From assembly GCF_900103175.1 (NCBI RefSeq), contig NZ_FNLF01000002.1, positions 4,416,136 through 4,480,135 on the forward strand: a stretch of 64,000 nucleotides of DNA. The letters run 5' to 3'. The position numbers and the translations under genes were made by a program. Below, piece after piece: positions 20,758 to 29,992 of this stretch. Position 1 is the first letter of the stretch. Every line of letters begins with the position of its first letter. The notes beneath the pieces were generated by a model, which was not told where the DNA came from, did no database searches, and saw only the letters and a program-made list of their open reading frames with translations. The stretch comes from Tsukamurella pulmonis. Lineage in GTDB: Bacteria; Actinomycetota; Actinomycetes; Mycobacteriales; Mycobacteriaceae.

Positions 20758-21796
20758 TGGACGCACCAGCCTCCCGATCGGTTCCCGGTCCGCGCGCGAG
20801 TCGCAGGGCCGCGTCCGCCTCCGCGGCCACGAGGGCGGCGGCCAGTTCGAACTCCACCCGCTGCCGGAAGCTCGCGGCGGCCGCATCGGCCCAGTTCCTG
20901 CGGTCGGCGCGGGCGGTGGAGCGGCGGCGCACCCGCAGCAGCCAGACCGCGGCGGCCAGGCCCACGGCGAGGCTGATCGGCAGCGCCAGCCAGCGCAGCG
21001 CGCCGAGCGCCTCCAGCGGCGCGGCCACGGCGCGGCCGATGCCGAGCCCGGCGGACGCCCCCAGGATGAGCACGGCCAGGTCCTCGGGCCGCCGACGGTG
21101 CGCGGGCGCCTCCGGCGGGGCGGGGCGGGGCAGTACGGGCACCGCCGGCTCCGGCGGGTCGGGCCAGCCCGCGAAGGTGCCGCGGTAGGCGCCGCGAAGG
21201 TGCTCGTGCAGCGAGCGCTCGAGGCCGACGACCACCTCGGTCAGCCGGGCGCGCACGTCGGGGGCGGGCTCGTCCTCCTGCCGCCGGAAGCCGTCGGCCG
21301 AGGCGGCGAGCAGCGCGGCGCGCATCCGCGCGACGGTCGAGCGCAGATAGGCCGAGCGATCGGCGCGCTCCAGCGCGGGGCCGGGCGGCGGGGACGGAGC
21401 CGGGGCGGGGCGCGCGGGGCTCGGCGACGCCGGGTGCTCCAGCGCCGCGCGCAGGGCCTCGATACCGCCACCCGAGTCGGGCTGCACGCTCACCACCTCG
21501 GCGTCGAGGCGGCGGGCGGACTCCGCGAGGACGGCCTCGGCGTCCGGGTAGACGTCCGCGCCGGTCGCGGCGAGCACCGTCGGCAGGCGCGTGCGCAGGC
21601 GGCCGAGGGCGACCTCGTCGACGGTGTCCGCGGGCACGCAGGCGTCGAGCACGTAGACCAGCACGTCGTGCTCGCCGGGGTGCGCGCCCAGCGGGGTCAG
21701 GGCGCCGTCGGGGCCGACCACCGCGGCCGCGGCGCCCAGCCGTGCCGCGACGGCCGCGGCGCCCGCCGGGTCCTGCCCGGCCACCAGCGCGGTCAC
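20741..21796 (-). CDS. P-loop-like membrane protein, partner of the preceding GTPase-like gene (351 aa)
   Basis: The N-terminal half reads as a GTPase-like fold: VTALVAGQDPAGAAAVAARL in place of the G1 loop (no Lys-Ser/Thr), VLVYVLDACVPADTVD as the G3 region and LAATGADVYPD as a G4-like strand. The nucleotide-binding residues are therefore degenerate. A proline-rich linker follows, then a helical region, two predicted membrane helices (around LAVLILGASAGLGIGRAV and WLALPISLAVGLAAAVWLL), and a basic then Ala-rich cytosolic tail. The GTG start at 21796 overlaps the preceding stop by 4 bp (GTGA), implying coupled synthesis of the two proteins. The layout recalls dynamin-like or YfjP/YeeP-type membrane GTPases, but I cannot name a family. 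Confidence 0.7.
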   Translation of the reverse strand: MTALVAGQDPAGAAAVAARLGAAAAVVGPDGALTPLGAHPGEHDVLVYVLDACVPADTVDEVALGRLRTRLPTVLAATGADVYPDAEAVLAESARRLDAEVVSVQPDSGGGIEALRAALEHPASPSPARPAPAPSPPPGPALERADRSAYLRSTVARMRAALLAASADGFRRQEDEPAPDVRARLTEVVVGLERSLHEHLRGAYRGTFAGWPDPPEPAVPVLPRPAPPEAPAHRRRPEDLAVLILGASAGLGIGRAVAAPLEALGALRWLALPISLAVGLAAAVWLLRVRRRSTARADRRNWADAAAASFRQRVEFELAAALVAAEADAALRLARGPGTDREAGASNEYGP

Positions 21797-22506
21797 GAGG
21801 CCCGCCCCAGCCGGTCCAGCAGGAGCTGCTCGGCCTCGTCGCGGCGCGCGCAGTCCGTGGCCGCGACGATCCGCAGCGCGCCGTCGAACTCCTCCTCGCG
21901 GCGGCCCTCGTAGCCCTCCAGCGCCGCCGCGAGCGGGGGCAGCAGCGCATCGACGCCGCTGAGCTCGCGCAGGCTGGCCAGCAGTACGTCGTCGGGCATC
22001 GACGGGGTCTCGCGCAGCGCCCCGAGCGCGCACGCCAGGCCGTAGCCGCCGAACCGGCGCAGCAGCGGGGCGTCCGCATCGAGCGCCGCCGCGGCGTCGA
22101 GGGCCGATTCCGGCAGCGCGAGCCCGGACTCCGCGATCCGGCGCACCGCGGCCAGATCCCCCGGGTCGACGTGATCGAGCAGCGCCATCACCGCGGTCAC
22201 GGGCCGGCCGAGCGTCTCGGACAGCCGCGCGGCGTAGCCGTCCGCGGCGCGCCACGAGCCGGCGGCATCGGCCCTGGTCCACGCGAGGACCGTCGGGCCC
22301 GCGGCGGCGAGCGTCTCGATCGCGGCCCGGTCGGTGCCGCGCAGGCCGCCGGCGAAGCAGTACAGCGTCGCGTCGGCGTCGTCGCCGTCGTCGGCGATCA
22401 CGACCGAGCGGGCGCGCAGTGATGCGGCGAGCGTCGTCCTGCCGACCCCGCCGCGCCCGAGCAGCCGCACCCGCGGCGCACCGTCGCGCACGGACAGATC
22501 CCCCAT
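21793..22506 (-). CDS. degenerate small GTPase-like P-loop protein (237 aa)
   Basis: The N-terminus has VRLLGRGGVGRTTLAASL, a Walker A/G1 loop in which the catalytic lysine of GxxxxGK[ST] is arginine (GRGGVGRTT). Later, VLAWTRADAAG resembles the G4 strand (TRAD instead of NKxD). The remainder is helical and Ala/Leu-rich without membrane segments. This suggests either weak nucleotide binding or a pseudo-GTPase. The ATG is at 22506, 42 nt downstream of the p55 stop codon, so it may be the third gene of the lprG-p55 transcript. It overlaps the next gene by 4 bp. Function unknown. Confidence 0.7.
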   Translation of the reverse strand: MGDLSVRDGAPRVRLLGRGGVGRTTLAASLRARSVVIADDGDDADATLYCFAGGLRGTDRAAIETLAAAGPTVLAWTRADAAGSWRAADGYAARLSETLGRPVTAVMALLDHVDPGDLAAVRRIAESGLALPESALDAAAALDADAPLLRRFGGYGLACALGALRETPSMPDDVLLASLRELSGVDALLPPLAAALEGYEGRREEEFDGALRIVAATDCARRDEAEQLLLDRLGRAS

Positions 22507-22548
22507 GAGAGCCCCCCGCTCCGTGACCGGCGCCCCCGCGCCGGTCTC

Positions 22549-24129
22549 CTACCGGGAGGGTACGAGCGTCTCCTCGGCATCGGTGGGCGATTGCTCCGAT
22601 TCGTCGCGGCGGCCCGCGACGAAGAGGGCGAACACCGCGCCGACCAGGCAGATGCCCGCCGTCACCAGGAAGACCTCGCCGAACATCAGCGCGTACGCCT
22701 CCTGGGTGCGCCGGGCCATCGCGACGATGGTCTTCGTGATGTCGCCCTGCGGGGCGATCGCCGGCATCGTGTCCAGGATGGTGGTGAGACGGTAGAAGCC
22801 GAAGGTGGTCAGCGCCGCGACGCCGATCAGCATGCCGCTCATGCGCGCGACCACGAGCAGGGCGGAGGCGATGCCCGCCTGCGAGAGCCGCACCGCGCGC
22901 AGCGCCGCCGAGGACAGCGGCCCGATCACGAGACCCAGGCCGAGGCCGGCGATGGCGAGCGAGGTGTCGAGCGCGGGCAGGAAGCCCAGGTAGTGGGCCG
23001 AGAGCACGTCGGTCGGCCACATCGAGATCAGGACGTAGCCCCCGGCGGCCACGAGCAGTCCGGCCACGGAGACCACGCGGTCGCCGATGCGGGTGGCGAG
23101 GAAGCCGCCGAGGATCGCGCCGACGGGCAGCGCCAGCAGGAACCGCACCAGGGTCAGGACCGCGGCGACACCGTCGCGTTCGAGCACGGCGCGCGCGTAG
23201 ATCTCGACGTCGACCAGGGTGACCATGAGCGCCGCGCCCGCGCACACCGAGGCGGCGCAGGCGGCGAGGAAGGGCCGCACGCGCATGCCCTCGGTGTCGA
23301 TCAGCTTGGTGCGGGCGAAGCGCTCCCACACCGCGAACAGCACGAAGGCGACGGCGGCGCCGAGCAGCAGCCACGCCCCGTTCGGCGGCAGGACGTCGGT
23401 CCCGTCGGGCTCGGGGTTGTAGAGGCCGATCACCGACAGCCCGAGGGCGACGGCCAGCAGGAGCCCGCCGACCACGTCGACCTTCTGCTTGGTCACCGCG
23501 CGCTTGGGGACGGTGAACTGCAGCAGCAGCATCGCGATGAGGGCGAGCGGCACGTTGATCCAGAACACGACGCGCCACGCGTCGTCGCGGGGCACCGAGG
23601 AGAAGTGGTTGTGCACGAGCGTCACCACGCCCACGCCCACGACGGGGCCGAGTACGCTGCCCAGCTCCTGCGCCGCGCCCACCCAGCCGAGCACCGCGGC
23701 CCGTCGGCGCGCGGACCAGAGGTCGGCGGCCAGCGCGAGCGTCACGGGCAGCAGGGCGCCGCTCGCGACGCCCTGCACGACGCGGCCGACCAGGACCTCG
23801 GGCACCGTGTGCGCGAGTGCCGTGAGCACCGAGCCGACGATGAACAGCGCCAGGCTGGCCTGCAGCACGAGGCGGCGGCCGAACCGGTCCGACAGGCGCC
23901 CGAGCAGCGGCATGGCCGCGATGTAGCCGAGCAGGTACCAGGTGATGATCGGGGTGGCGAGCTGGATCCGGTTGATGGGGATGTCGACGCTGCGCATGAT
24001 GTCCTCGAGGACCGAGACCACCACGTAGGTGTCGAGCGCGCCGAGGAGCACCGCGAGCCCCGCGGCCCCGATGGCGACACCACGCCCCCGCACGGGGCTC
24101 GGTGCCGCCGCGGGCGCGGTGAGCGTCAC
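22549..24129 (-). CDS. MFS exporter, P55 type (526 aa)
   Basis: Major facilitator protein resembling mycobacterial P55 (Rv1410c, 518 aa), which works with LprG to move triacylglycerides and other lipids to the outer envelope and affects drug tolerance. There are 14 predicted membrane helices. The helix 2-3 loop motif is [10 protein letters not shown], and motif C-like sequence [15 protein letters not shown] is in helix 5. The GTG start at 24129 overlaps the lprG stop by 4 bp (GTGA), matching the lprG-p55 operon arrangement of mycobacteria. Two small P-loop genes follow 42 nt downstream. Confidence 0.9.
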   Translation of the reverse strand: MTLTAPAAAPSPVRGRGVAIGAAGLAVLLGALDTYVVVSVLEDIMRSVDIPINRIQLATPIITWYLLGYIAAMPLLGRLSDRFGRRLVLQASLALFIVGSVLTALAHTVPEVLVGRVVQGVASGALLPVTLALAADLWSARRRAAVLGWVGAAQELGSVLGPVVGVGVVTLVHNHFSSVPRDDAWRVVFWINVPLALIAMLLLQFTVPKRAVTKQKVDVVGGLLLAVALGLSVIGLYNPEPDGTDVLPPNGAWLLLGAAVAFVLFAVWERFARTKLIDTEGMRVRPFLAACAASVCAGAALMVTLVDVEIYARAVLERDGVAAVLTLVRFLLALPVGAILGGFLATRIGDRVVSVAGLLVAAGGYVLISMWPTDVLSAHYLGFLPALDTSLAIAGLGLGLVIGPLSSAALRAVRLSQAGIASALLVVARMSGMLIGVAALTTFGFYRLTTILDTMPAIAPQGDITKTIVAMARRTQEAYALMFGEVFLVTAGICLVGAVFALFVAGRRDESEQSPTDAEETLVPSR

Positions 24130-24854
24130 TTGGCGGTCTTCGGGTCCAGCAGCGTGACCTTCTTGCCCCAGTCGGAGAGGGTGACGGTCAGCGTGCCCGT
24201 GTCGAAACCGACGTTCGCGCGCACCAGGTTGTTCGGCGCGGCCTCCTGCACCCAGAAGGTCAGCGGGCGGTCGCCGAGCTCGGCCTTGGGCACGATGCCG
24301 GCGAGCGCGGCGCCCGGGATGATCCCGGAGACGCGGATCGCCTCGGTGCCGCCGATCTGCTCGCGCCCCTCGACCTTGGGGTCGCGCACCGACGCGAGGA
24401 GGTTCGCGATGCCCTTGTTCGGGTCGAGGATCGCGGAGGCGTCGTAGATGTCCGCGGCGAGACCCATGTCCTGGTAGGACTGCCCGGCGCCGAACTGCGC
24501 CCACAGGTGCGCGTCGACCACCACGAACTTGGCCTTGACCGCGGTGCCGTTGAAGATGACGTCGGCGTCGCCCTGCCCCGAGACCTTGGGGTCGTTGGTC
24601 AGGTACGCGGAGACGCTCTTGACGGGCAGGTTGGGGACGGTGCCCTCGACGGAGAGGTCGAGCTGCACGTCGTGCAGGTCCCGGGCGGCCTTCGCCGACG
24701 AGTCGATCAGGGGCTTGGCCTCGGGCAGCGGCGCGTCGTTGACCTTCTCCCCGTCGCTCTTCGAGCAGGCGGCCAGGAGGCCGACGACGGCGAGCAGGGC
24801 CACCACCGTGGAGGCGAGGCGGAGCACCGTGTGGCGAGAGTTACGCACGATCAT
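24126..24854 (-). CDS. lprG: LprG-like lipoprotein, LppX/LprAFG family (242 aa)
   Basis: Exported lipoprotein that binds triacylated lipids in a hydrophobic cavity and hands them over for surface delivery, working with the P55 exporter encoded immediately downstream. A basic n-region ([12 protein letters not shown]) is followed by a hydrophobic stretch and lipobox LLAAC, placing the lipidated cysteine near residue 30. The mature part has the LppX/LprG signature [19 protein letters not shown] and [15 protein letters not shown]. The length fits the family (about 236 aa). The start is ATG 24854, with only 37 bp to the divergent trmB start. Confidence 0.92.
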   Translation of the reverse strand: MIVRNSRHTVLRLASTVVALLAVVGLLAACSKSDGEKVNDAPLPEAKPLIDSSAKAARDLHDVQLDLSVEGTVPNLPVKSVSAYLTNDPKVSGQGDADVIFNGTAVKAKFVVVDAHLWAQFGAGQSYQDMGLAADIYDASAILDPNKGIANLLASVRDPKVEGREQIGGTEAIRVSGIIPGAALAGIVPKAELGDRPLTFWVQEAAPNNLVRANVGFDTGTLTVTLSDWGKKVTLLDPKTAK

Positions 24855-24891
24855 GCGGCCAATGCTAAGTCACAACCGGGAAGCTGGGACG

Positions 24892-25692
24892 ATGGAGAGC
24901 GTGCCCCAGTCCCAGGATCCCCGCGCCGAGCACCGTCGGCTGTACCCCCGCGTGACCAGTTTCCGCTCCCGCCGCGCCTCCCTCACCCCCGCCCAGCAAC
25001 TGGCGATGGACACCGGCTGGGAGACCCTCGGCCGGGACATCCCGCCCGCCTCCCCGCTTCCCGACGGTGCGCCGGAGGGCGCCTTCCCCGCACCGTCGCA
25101 CCCGCTGGACGCGGAGGCCTGGTTCGGCCGGAAGGCCCCGCTCATCGTGGAGATCGGATCGGGCACCGGCACGTCGACCTGGGCGATGGCGCAGGCCGAG
25201 CCGGAGAACGACGTCGTCGCCGTCGAGGTGTACCTGCCCGGGATCGCCCAGCTGGTGGGCGCGGTGCAGCGCGCGGAGCTGACGAACGTGCGGGTCGTGC
25301 GGGGCGACGGGGTCGCCGTACTCGAGGACATGATCGCGCCGGGCACGCTGACGGGCGTGCGCGTCTACTTCCCGGACCCGTGGCCCAAGGCCCGCCACCA
25401 CAAGCGCCGGCTGCTCCAGCCGCGCATGTTCTCGCTGATCGCGGACCGTCTGCGCGTCGGAGGGATTCTGCACGTGGCCACCGATCATGCAGACTATGCA
25501 GAGGCGATTGCGGAGACCGCACCCTCGGAGCCGTTGCTGCGGCCCGTGGTGCTGCCGCCGCGGCTCGCCGACGCAGGGCTGCCGATCTCCGTCGACCGCC
25601 CCGTGACCAAGTTCCAGGACAAGGCCGCGCAGGTGGGCCGCGAGATCCACGAGTTCGTATGGGAACGCGTGGAGGAAGGAGAGGTGCGGTGA
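24892..25692 (+). CDS. trmB: tRNA (guanine-N7-)-methyltransferase (266 aa)
   Basis: Methylates N7 of G46 in the tRNA variable loop using S-adenosylmethionine. SAM motif I is VEIGSGTGTSTW (about residue 85), the acidic loop is VVAVEVYLPG, and the family-specific motif is VRVYFPDPWPKARHHKRRL. The C-terminal TKFQDKAAQVGREIHEFVW matches the TrmB tail, which contacts the tRNA. The long N-terminal extension of about 80 residues is common in actinobacteria. ATG 24892 is used; GTG 24901 is an alternative. The stop overlaps the next gene by 4 bp (GTGA). Rv0208c is the mycobacterial counterpart, in the same gene order. Confidence 0.95.
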   Translation: MESVPQSQDPRAEHRRLYPRVTSFRSRRASLTPAQQLAMDTGWETLGRDIPPASPLPDGAPEGAFPAPSHPLDAEAWFGRKAPLIVEIGSGTGTSTWAMAQAEPENDVVAVEVYLPGIAQLVGAVQRAELTNVRVVRGDGVAVLEDMIAPGTLTGVRVYFPDPWPKARHHKRRLLQPRMFSLIADRLRVGGILHVATDHADYAEAIAETAPSEPLLRPVVLPPRLADAGLPISVDRPVTKFQDKAAQVGREIHEFVWERVEEGEVR

Positions 25693-26351
25693 CGCCGATC
25701 GACGCACCCGCCGACCCGCAGCCCGAGGCCGCCAGACGCGTCCTGCTCGTCTGGGACGCGCCGAACCTCGACATGGGGCTCGGCTCCATCCTGGGCGGCC
25801 GCCCGACGGCCGCCCACCGGCCGCGTTTCGACGCCCTGGGCCGCTGGCTGCTCGAGTACACGGCCACCCTGGAGTCGGACACGGACACCCGGCTCGAGCC
25901 CGAGGCCACCGTCTTCACCAACATCGCGCCCGGCACCGCCGACGTGGTCCGGCCCTGGGTCGAGGCCCTGCGCAACGTGGGCTACGCGGTCTTCGCCAAG
26001 CCCAAGGTGGACGACGACAGCGACGTCGACGACGACATGCTCGATCACATCGACGTGCGGCGGTACTCGCCGGGCCTCGGTGGGCTGCTCGTCGCGTCCG
26101 CGGACGGCCAGGCCTTCCGCGAGCCGCTGGAGGAGATCGCCGAGAGCGGGGTTCCGGTATCCGTACTCGGGTTCCGTGAGCACGCCGCCTGGGCGTTGGC
26201 TTCCCCTACTCTGGAGTTCGTCGATCTCGAGGACATCGCCGGGGTGTTCCGCGAGCCGCTGCCACGGGTGAGCCTCGATTCGCTGCCCGACGAGGGTGCG
26301 TGGCTGCAGCCGTTCCGTCCCCTGTCCTCGCTACTTTCGAGCCGGGCCTAG
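25689..26351 (+). CDS. NYN (PIN-like) domain protein, Rv0207c-like (220 aa)
   Basis: NYN domains are PIN-fold ribonuclease-like modules. The first strand VLLVWDAPNLDMGLG carries the D-x-x-N[L] pattern of the family; acidic clusters (DDDSDVDDDMLDHID) and LLVASADGQAF follow, giving the conserved metal-binding aspartates. No other domain is present. The GTG start at 25689 overlaps trmB by 4 bp and is preceded by a GGAGAGG-rich ribosome site. mmpL3 follows 33 bp downstream. The same trmB-NYN-mmpL3 order is found in mycobacteria, where the NYN gene is Rv0207c. Its RNA target is unknown. Confidence 0.88.
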   Translation: MTPIDAPADPQPEAARRVLLVWDAPNLDMGLGSILGGRPTAAHRPRFDALGRWLLEYTATLESDTDTRLEPEATVFTNIAPGTADVVRPWVEALRNVGYAVFAKPKVDDDSDVDDDMLDHIDVRRYSPGLGGLLVASADGQAFREPLEEIAESGVPVSVLGFREHAAWALASPTLEFVDLEDIAGVFREPLPRVSLDSLPDEGAWLQPFRPLSSLLSSRA

Positions 26352-26384
26352 CCCTAGAACCGGCCACCGGAAAGGAATTTTCGC

Positions 26385-29300
26385 TTGTTCGCAGCGATAG
26401 GACGCTTCACGTACGCGTTCCGATACACGATCATCGCGGTCCTCTTCGTGTCGATCGCCTTGACCGGCGTCTGGGGCTTCCTCGGACTCGGCGCCAAGAC
26501 CAGCCTCAACGGCCTCTACGACGAGGCCAGTGACTCGGTGGCCGCCGCCGAGGTCACCGATAAGGCCAACGGTCGCGAGATGCAGCCCGACATCCTGGTG
26601 CTGATCAAGCCCGCGGACGGAAAGAAGGTCTCCGATCCGGACGTCATGAAGGCGGTCGCCCAGACCCGCGAGGACGTCCTCGCGAAGTTCGCGACCGGCG
26701 ACGACCCGAAGCTCAGCCCGGTCAACGAGAAGGAACCGCAGGAGAGCTCGCTCAGCTACACGATGTTCGCGCCGGGCGCGCCCCAGGCGAACGAGCAGCT
26801 CTACGAGAAGTTCACCCGCACGGACGCCGACGGCGGCACCTGGGGCTTTTTCACCCTGCCGATGAAGTCCGCGGACGACACCCAGCGCGGTAAGGACTGG
26901 GTGGAGATCCAGAAGCCGCTCAACGAGATCCTGCAGTCGGAGGCGAACAAGCCGGTCTTCGAGGCCAAGGTCGGCGGCCTGATCCCGGTGACCTCCGAGG
27001 TCACCGAGGGCGTCCAGAAGGACCAGAAGAAGGCCGAGATCATCGCGCTGCCGCTGGTCGCGATCGTGCTGTTCTTCGTCTACGGCGGCATCGTGGCAGC
27101 GGTGCTGCCGATGATCATCGGTGTGCTCACCATCGGCGCGGCGATGGCGGTCGCATCCGTGATGGCCGACTTCACCGACGTCAACCTCTTCGTCGGCCCG
27201 ATCATCTCGCTGATCGGCCTGGGCATCGCCCACGACTACGGCCTGTTCATGGTGTCCCGGTTCCGCGAGGAATTGGACGAGGGGTACGACACACCCACGG
27301 CCGTCAGACGCACGGTGATGACGGCCGGCAGAACGATCATCATGTCCTCGCTGCTCATCGTGGGCGCGCTGGCGTGTCTGTACATCTCGCCGCTGGGCCT
27401 GCTGACCTCGATGGCCACGGGCGCGCTGCTGGGCGTGTTCATCTCGGCGATCCTGTCGCTGACCCTGCTGCCCGCGATGCTCGGCGCGCTCGGCCCCCGG
27501 GTCTTCTCGCTCAGCTTCCACTGGTTCCTCACCGTCTTCGACCGCTGGAAGCTGCCGCTCATCGGCGGCGTCATCCACTGGGCCGCCGTCAAGACGGGCG
27601 GCGCGAAGACCAAGGCCAACATCGAGGCCGGCATGTGGGGCAAGGTCACCGATGCGGTGATGAAGCGGCCGAAGACCGCCATCGTCAGCGTGGTGACGCT
27701 GCTGCTCGCCATCTGCATCCCGATCGTCGGCCTGCAGTTCGGCGGTATCTCGCAGACCTACCTGCCGCCGACCAACGAGACCCGGCAGACCCAGGACAAG
27801 TTCCAGGAGCTCTTCCCGGACAACACCGGCCAGCCGGTCAAGATCGTCTTCACCAACGCCAACGACGAGCAGATCAAGCAGGTACTGGACGAGGCGAACA
27901 AGCTTCCCGGCTTCACCCGCGCGAACCCGTCGGACCCGGATTCGCCGAAGTTCAGCGCGGCGACCGCGGCCGTCGACACGGCCAAGGGCACGTCGGACAA
28001 ACTCGAGGTGCGCGGCCAGCAGGTCGCGGTCCGCACGTCGAACGGCAGCATGCAGGACCCCAACGACACGGAAGCGGTCGGCGAGGCCGTCAAGGCCCTG
28101 CGCGCCATCAAGATGGACGGTGCGGACCCCAGCAAGGGCGTCGGCTTCCTGGTCGGCGGCATGCCGGTGCTGCAGTACGACTCGATCGACTCGATGCTCA
28201 GCCTGCTGCCGCTGCTGCTCCTGCTGCTCGTCGTGGTCACCACGCTGATGATGTTCCTGGCGTTCGGCTCGCTCACGCTGCCGATCAAGGCGGTGCTGAT
28301 GTCGCTGCTCTCGCTGGGCTCGACGCTGGGCTTCCTGACCTGGATGTTCGTGGACGGCCACGGCGGTGACATCTTCAACTTCACGGGTGGCCCGATGATG
28401 GCGCCCGTGCTGGTGCTGGTGATCGCGGTGGTCTTCGGTCTCAGTACGGACTACGAGGTCTTCGTGATCTCCCGCATGATCGAGGAACGCGCGGGCGGTG
28501 CCACCACGAACCAGGCGATCCGCGCCGGCACGGCGAACACCGGCCGCATCATCACCGCGGCCGCGATCCTGCTGGCCTGCGTCGCGGCGGCCTTCGCCAC
28601 CTCCGACCTGGTCATGTTGAAGTACGTCTCCTTCGGCCTGATGTTCGCGTTGCTCATCGACGCGACCGTCGTCCGCATGGTGCTCGTGCCCGCGGTGATG
28701 AAGCTGCTCGGCGACGACTCCTGGTGGGCCCCGGTCTGGATGCGCAAGATCCAGGAGGCCATCGGCCTCGGCGAGACCTCGCTGCCGGCCGAGACCCGCG
28801 ACGGCCGCCCGCTGTCGTCGGTCAAGGCCGCCACGGCGGGCCCGGGCAAGGCCGCGCCGCAGCTGGTCGGTGCCGGTGCTCCCGTTCCCGCCCGGCAGGC
28901 CGCCACGCCCGAGGACGGCCGGCTGCACCCGCCGTCGAACCTGCCCGACGTGCGCCCGGCCCGGCCCACCCCGGTCGGCCCCGGCCCGCGTCGCCCCGGC
29001 CCGCCGCCCGGCTTCTCCGGCCGGCTGGAGCTGCCGCCCCGCCCGACGGGCCCCGGACAGCGCCCGCCGCAGGATCCGCGCAGCTACCAGCAGCAGGTGC
29101 CGGGACGCGGCCCGCAGCAGGGCCAGGCGCCCGGCCCGGGGCAGCAGCGCCGTCCGGGCCCGCCGCCCGGGCCGCAGGGTCCCGGCCGCCCGCAGGGCCC
29201 GGGCGCGCCGCGCCCGAGCGGGCCGATCGGCCCCGGCGGCCCCAGCGGCCCCAGCGGCCCGATGCCGCGACAGCAGCGGCCGGGCGGCCCGCAGGGTCCA

Positions 29301-29420
29301 CGTCAGCCGTACCCGCCGCGCCCGCAGGGGCCGGGTGGCCCCCAGGGGCCGCGCCCGGGCCAGGGCCCGACCGGTGAGGGCGCGCGCCCCCACCAGCAGC
29401 GGCCCCCGCACGAGGACTGA
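26385..29420 (+). CDS. mmpL3: MmpL3-type RND transporter of mycolic acid precursors (1011 aa)
   Basis: Inner-membrane flippase/exporter of trehalose monomycolate, essential in mycolic acid bacteria. The N-terminus (LFAAIGRFTYAFRY) aligns with the start of mycobacterial MmpL3, which supports an unusual TTG start at 26385 with AAGGA about 8 nt upstream. Two 6-helix halves are separated by extracytoplasmic porter domains. The proton-relay helices are visible as GLGIAHDYGLFMVSRFREE and VFGLSTDYEVFVISRMIEE (the Asp-Tyr pairs). From about residue 800 the cytosolic tail is a very long Pro/Gly/Gln-rich low-complexity region. Gene order trmB-NYN-mmpL3 is conserved with Rv0208c-Rv0206c. It is followed by a strong terminator. 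Confidence 0.95.
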   Translation: MFAAIGRFTYAFRYTIIAVLFVSIALTGVWGFLGLGAKTSLNGLYDEASDSVAAAEVTDKANGREMQPDILVLIKPADGKKVSDPDVMKAVAQTREDVLAKFATGDDPKLSPVNEKEPQESSLSYTMFAPGAPQANEQLYEKFTRTDADGGTWGFFTLPMKSADDTQRGKDWVEIQKPLNEILQSEANKPVFEAKVGGLIPVTSEVTEGVQKDQKKAEIIALPLVAIVLFFVYGGIVAAVLPMIIGVLTIGAAMAVASVMADFTDVNLFVGPIISLIGLGIAHDYGLFMVSRFREELDEGYDTPTAVRRTVMTAGRTIIMSSLLIVGALACLYISPLGLLTSMATGALLGVFISAILSLTLLPAMLGALGPRVFSLSFHWFLTVFDRWKLPLIGGVIHWAAVKTGGAKTKANIEAGMWGKVTDAVMKRPKTAIVSVVTLLLAICIPIVGLQFGGISQTYLPPTNETRQTQDKFQELFPDNTGQPVKIVFTNANDEQIKQVLDEANKLPGFTRANPSDPDSPKFSAATAAVDTAKGTSDKLEVRGQQVAVRTSNGSMQDPNDTEAVGEAVKALRAIKMDGADPSKGVGFLVGGMPVLQYDSIDSMLSLLPLLLLLLVVVTTLMMFLAFGSLTLPIKAVLMSLLSLGSTLGFLTWMFVDGHGGDIFNFTGGPMMAPVLVLVIAVVFGLSTDYEVFVISRMIEERAGGATTNQAIRAGTANTGRIITAAAILLACVAAAFATSDLVMLKYVSFGLMFALLIDATVVRMVLVPAVMKLLGDDSWWAPVWMRKIQEAIGLGETSLPAETRDGRPLSSVKAATAGPGKAAPQLVGAGAPVPARQAATPEDGRLHPPSNLPDVRPARPTPVGPGPRRPGPPPGFSGRLELPPRPTGPGQRPPQDPRSYQQQVPGRGPQQGQAPGPGQQRRPGPPPGPQGPGRPQGPGAPRPSGPIGPGGPSGPSGPMPRQQRPGGPQGPRQPYPPRPQGPGGPQGPRPGQGPTGEGARPHQQRPPHED

Positions 29421-29432
29421 CACCACGCACGG

Positions 29433-29466
29433 GCGAGCCCCGATCCCACCAGGGATCGGGGCTCGC
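29433..29466 (+). terminator. intrinsic terminator after mmpL3
   Basis: Perfect 15-bp stem (29433-29447 with 29452-29466) around an ACCA loop, followed by TCCGTTTCC. It lies between convergent mmpL3 and the DoxX gene and may act on both strands. Confidence 0.9.
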
Positions 29467-29483
29467 TCCGTTTCCAGGCCCGG

Positions 29484-29951
29484 TCAAGCCGACTCGGCCG
29501 CAGCCGACAGCGCACCGTCGGGCTGCGCAAACGCGCGCCGTCGAGCCAGGAGCCGGTCGACCGACCACCGGGCCCGGGACGCCGTGATCGCCAGGAGCAG
29601 GAAGGCCCAGCAGAACACCGCGGCGTAGTCGCCGCCGTTCTGCAGCGGCTCCCAGTGCACCGGCAGGTGGGTGAAGAAGTAGGCGTAGGCCATGGTCCCC
29701 GCGCCGAGCACGGCGGAGATCCGGGTCCACAGGCCGACCGTCAGGGTGACACCGAGAACCACCTCGATCACCCCGGCCCACCAGTAGGGCCAATTCAAGA
29801 AGGGCTCGGGATGTCCTGAGCCCGTGGGTGATCCGCTCCACCAGCCGAACAGCTTCTGCGTGCCCTGCAGCAGGAAGACGACGCCGAAGACCAGGCGGGC
29901 GCCGGTGGGCACGGCCCAGTCGAGGACCGTACGAAGTCTGTCGGATTGCAA
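29484..29951 (-). CDS. DoxX-family membrane protein (155 aa)
   Basis: Small four-helix membrane protein of the DoxX family, implicated in mycobacteria in a membrane oxidoreductase complex for thiol and oxidative stress. Features: ARLVFGVVFLLQGTQKLFGW in helix 1 (the conserved Q/K-LFGW patch), YWWAGVIEVVLGVTLTVGL in helix 2, MAYAYFFTHLP in helix 3 and a C-terminal Arg-rich tail. The start is TTG 29951 (GGGGA ribosome site 4 nt upstream); the frame stays open to 30026 but that extension runs through the operator region. It is divergent from the DsbA-CcdA operon, sharing the 102-bp region with four phased half-sites. Confidence 0.85.
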   Translation of the reverse strand: MQSDRLRTVLDWAVPTGARLVFGVVFLLQGTQKLFGWWSGSPTGSGHPEPFLNWPYWWAGVIEVVLGVTLTVGLWTRISAVLGAGTMAYAYFFTHLPVHWEPLQNGGDYAAVFCWAFLLLAITASRARWSVDRLLARRRAFAQPDGALSAAAESA

Positions 29952-29992
29952 GGAGTCCCCTTTCGCGGTACGCGGTCCGGCGGCAGCCCATC

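Noticed and set aside
26331-29426. Minus-strand open frame of about 1031 codons opposite mmpL3
   Set aside because: Arg/Ala-rich and motif-free; the plus strand encodes a well-conserved RND transporter.
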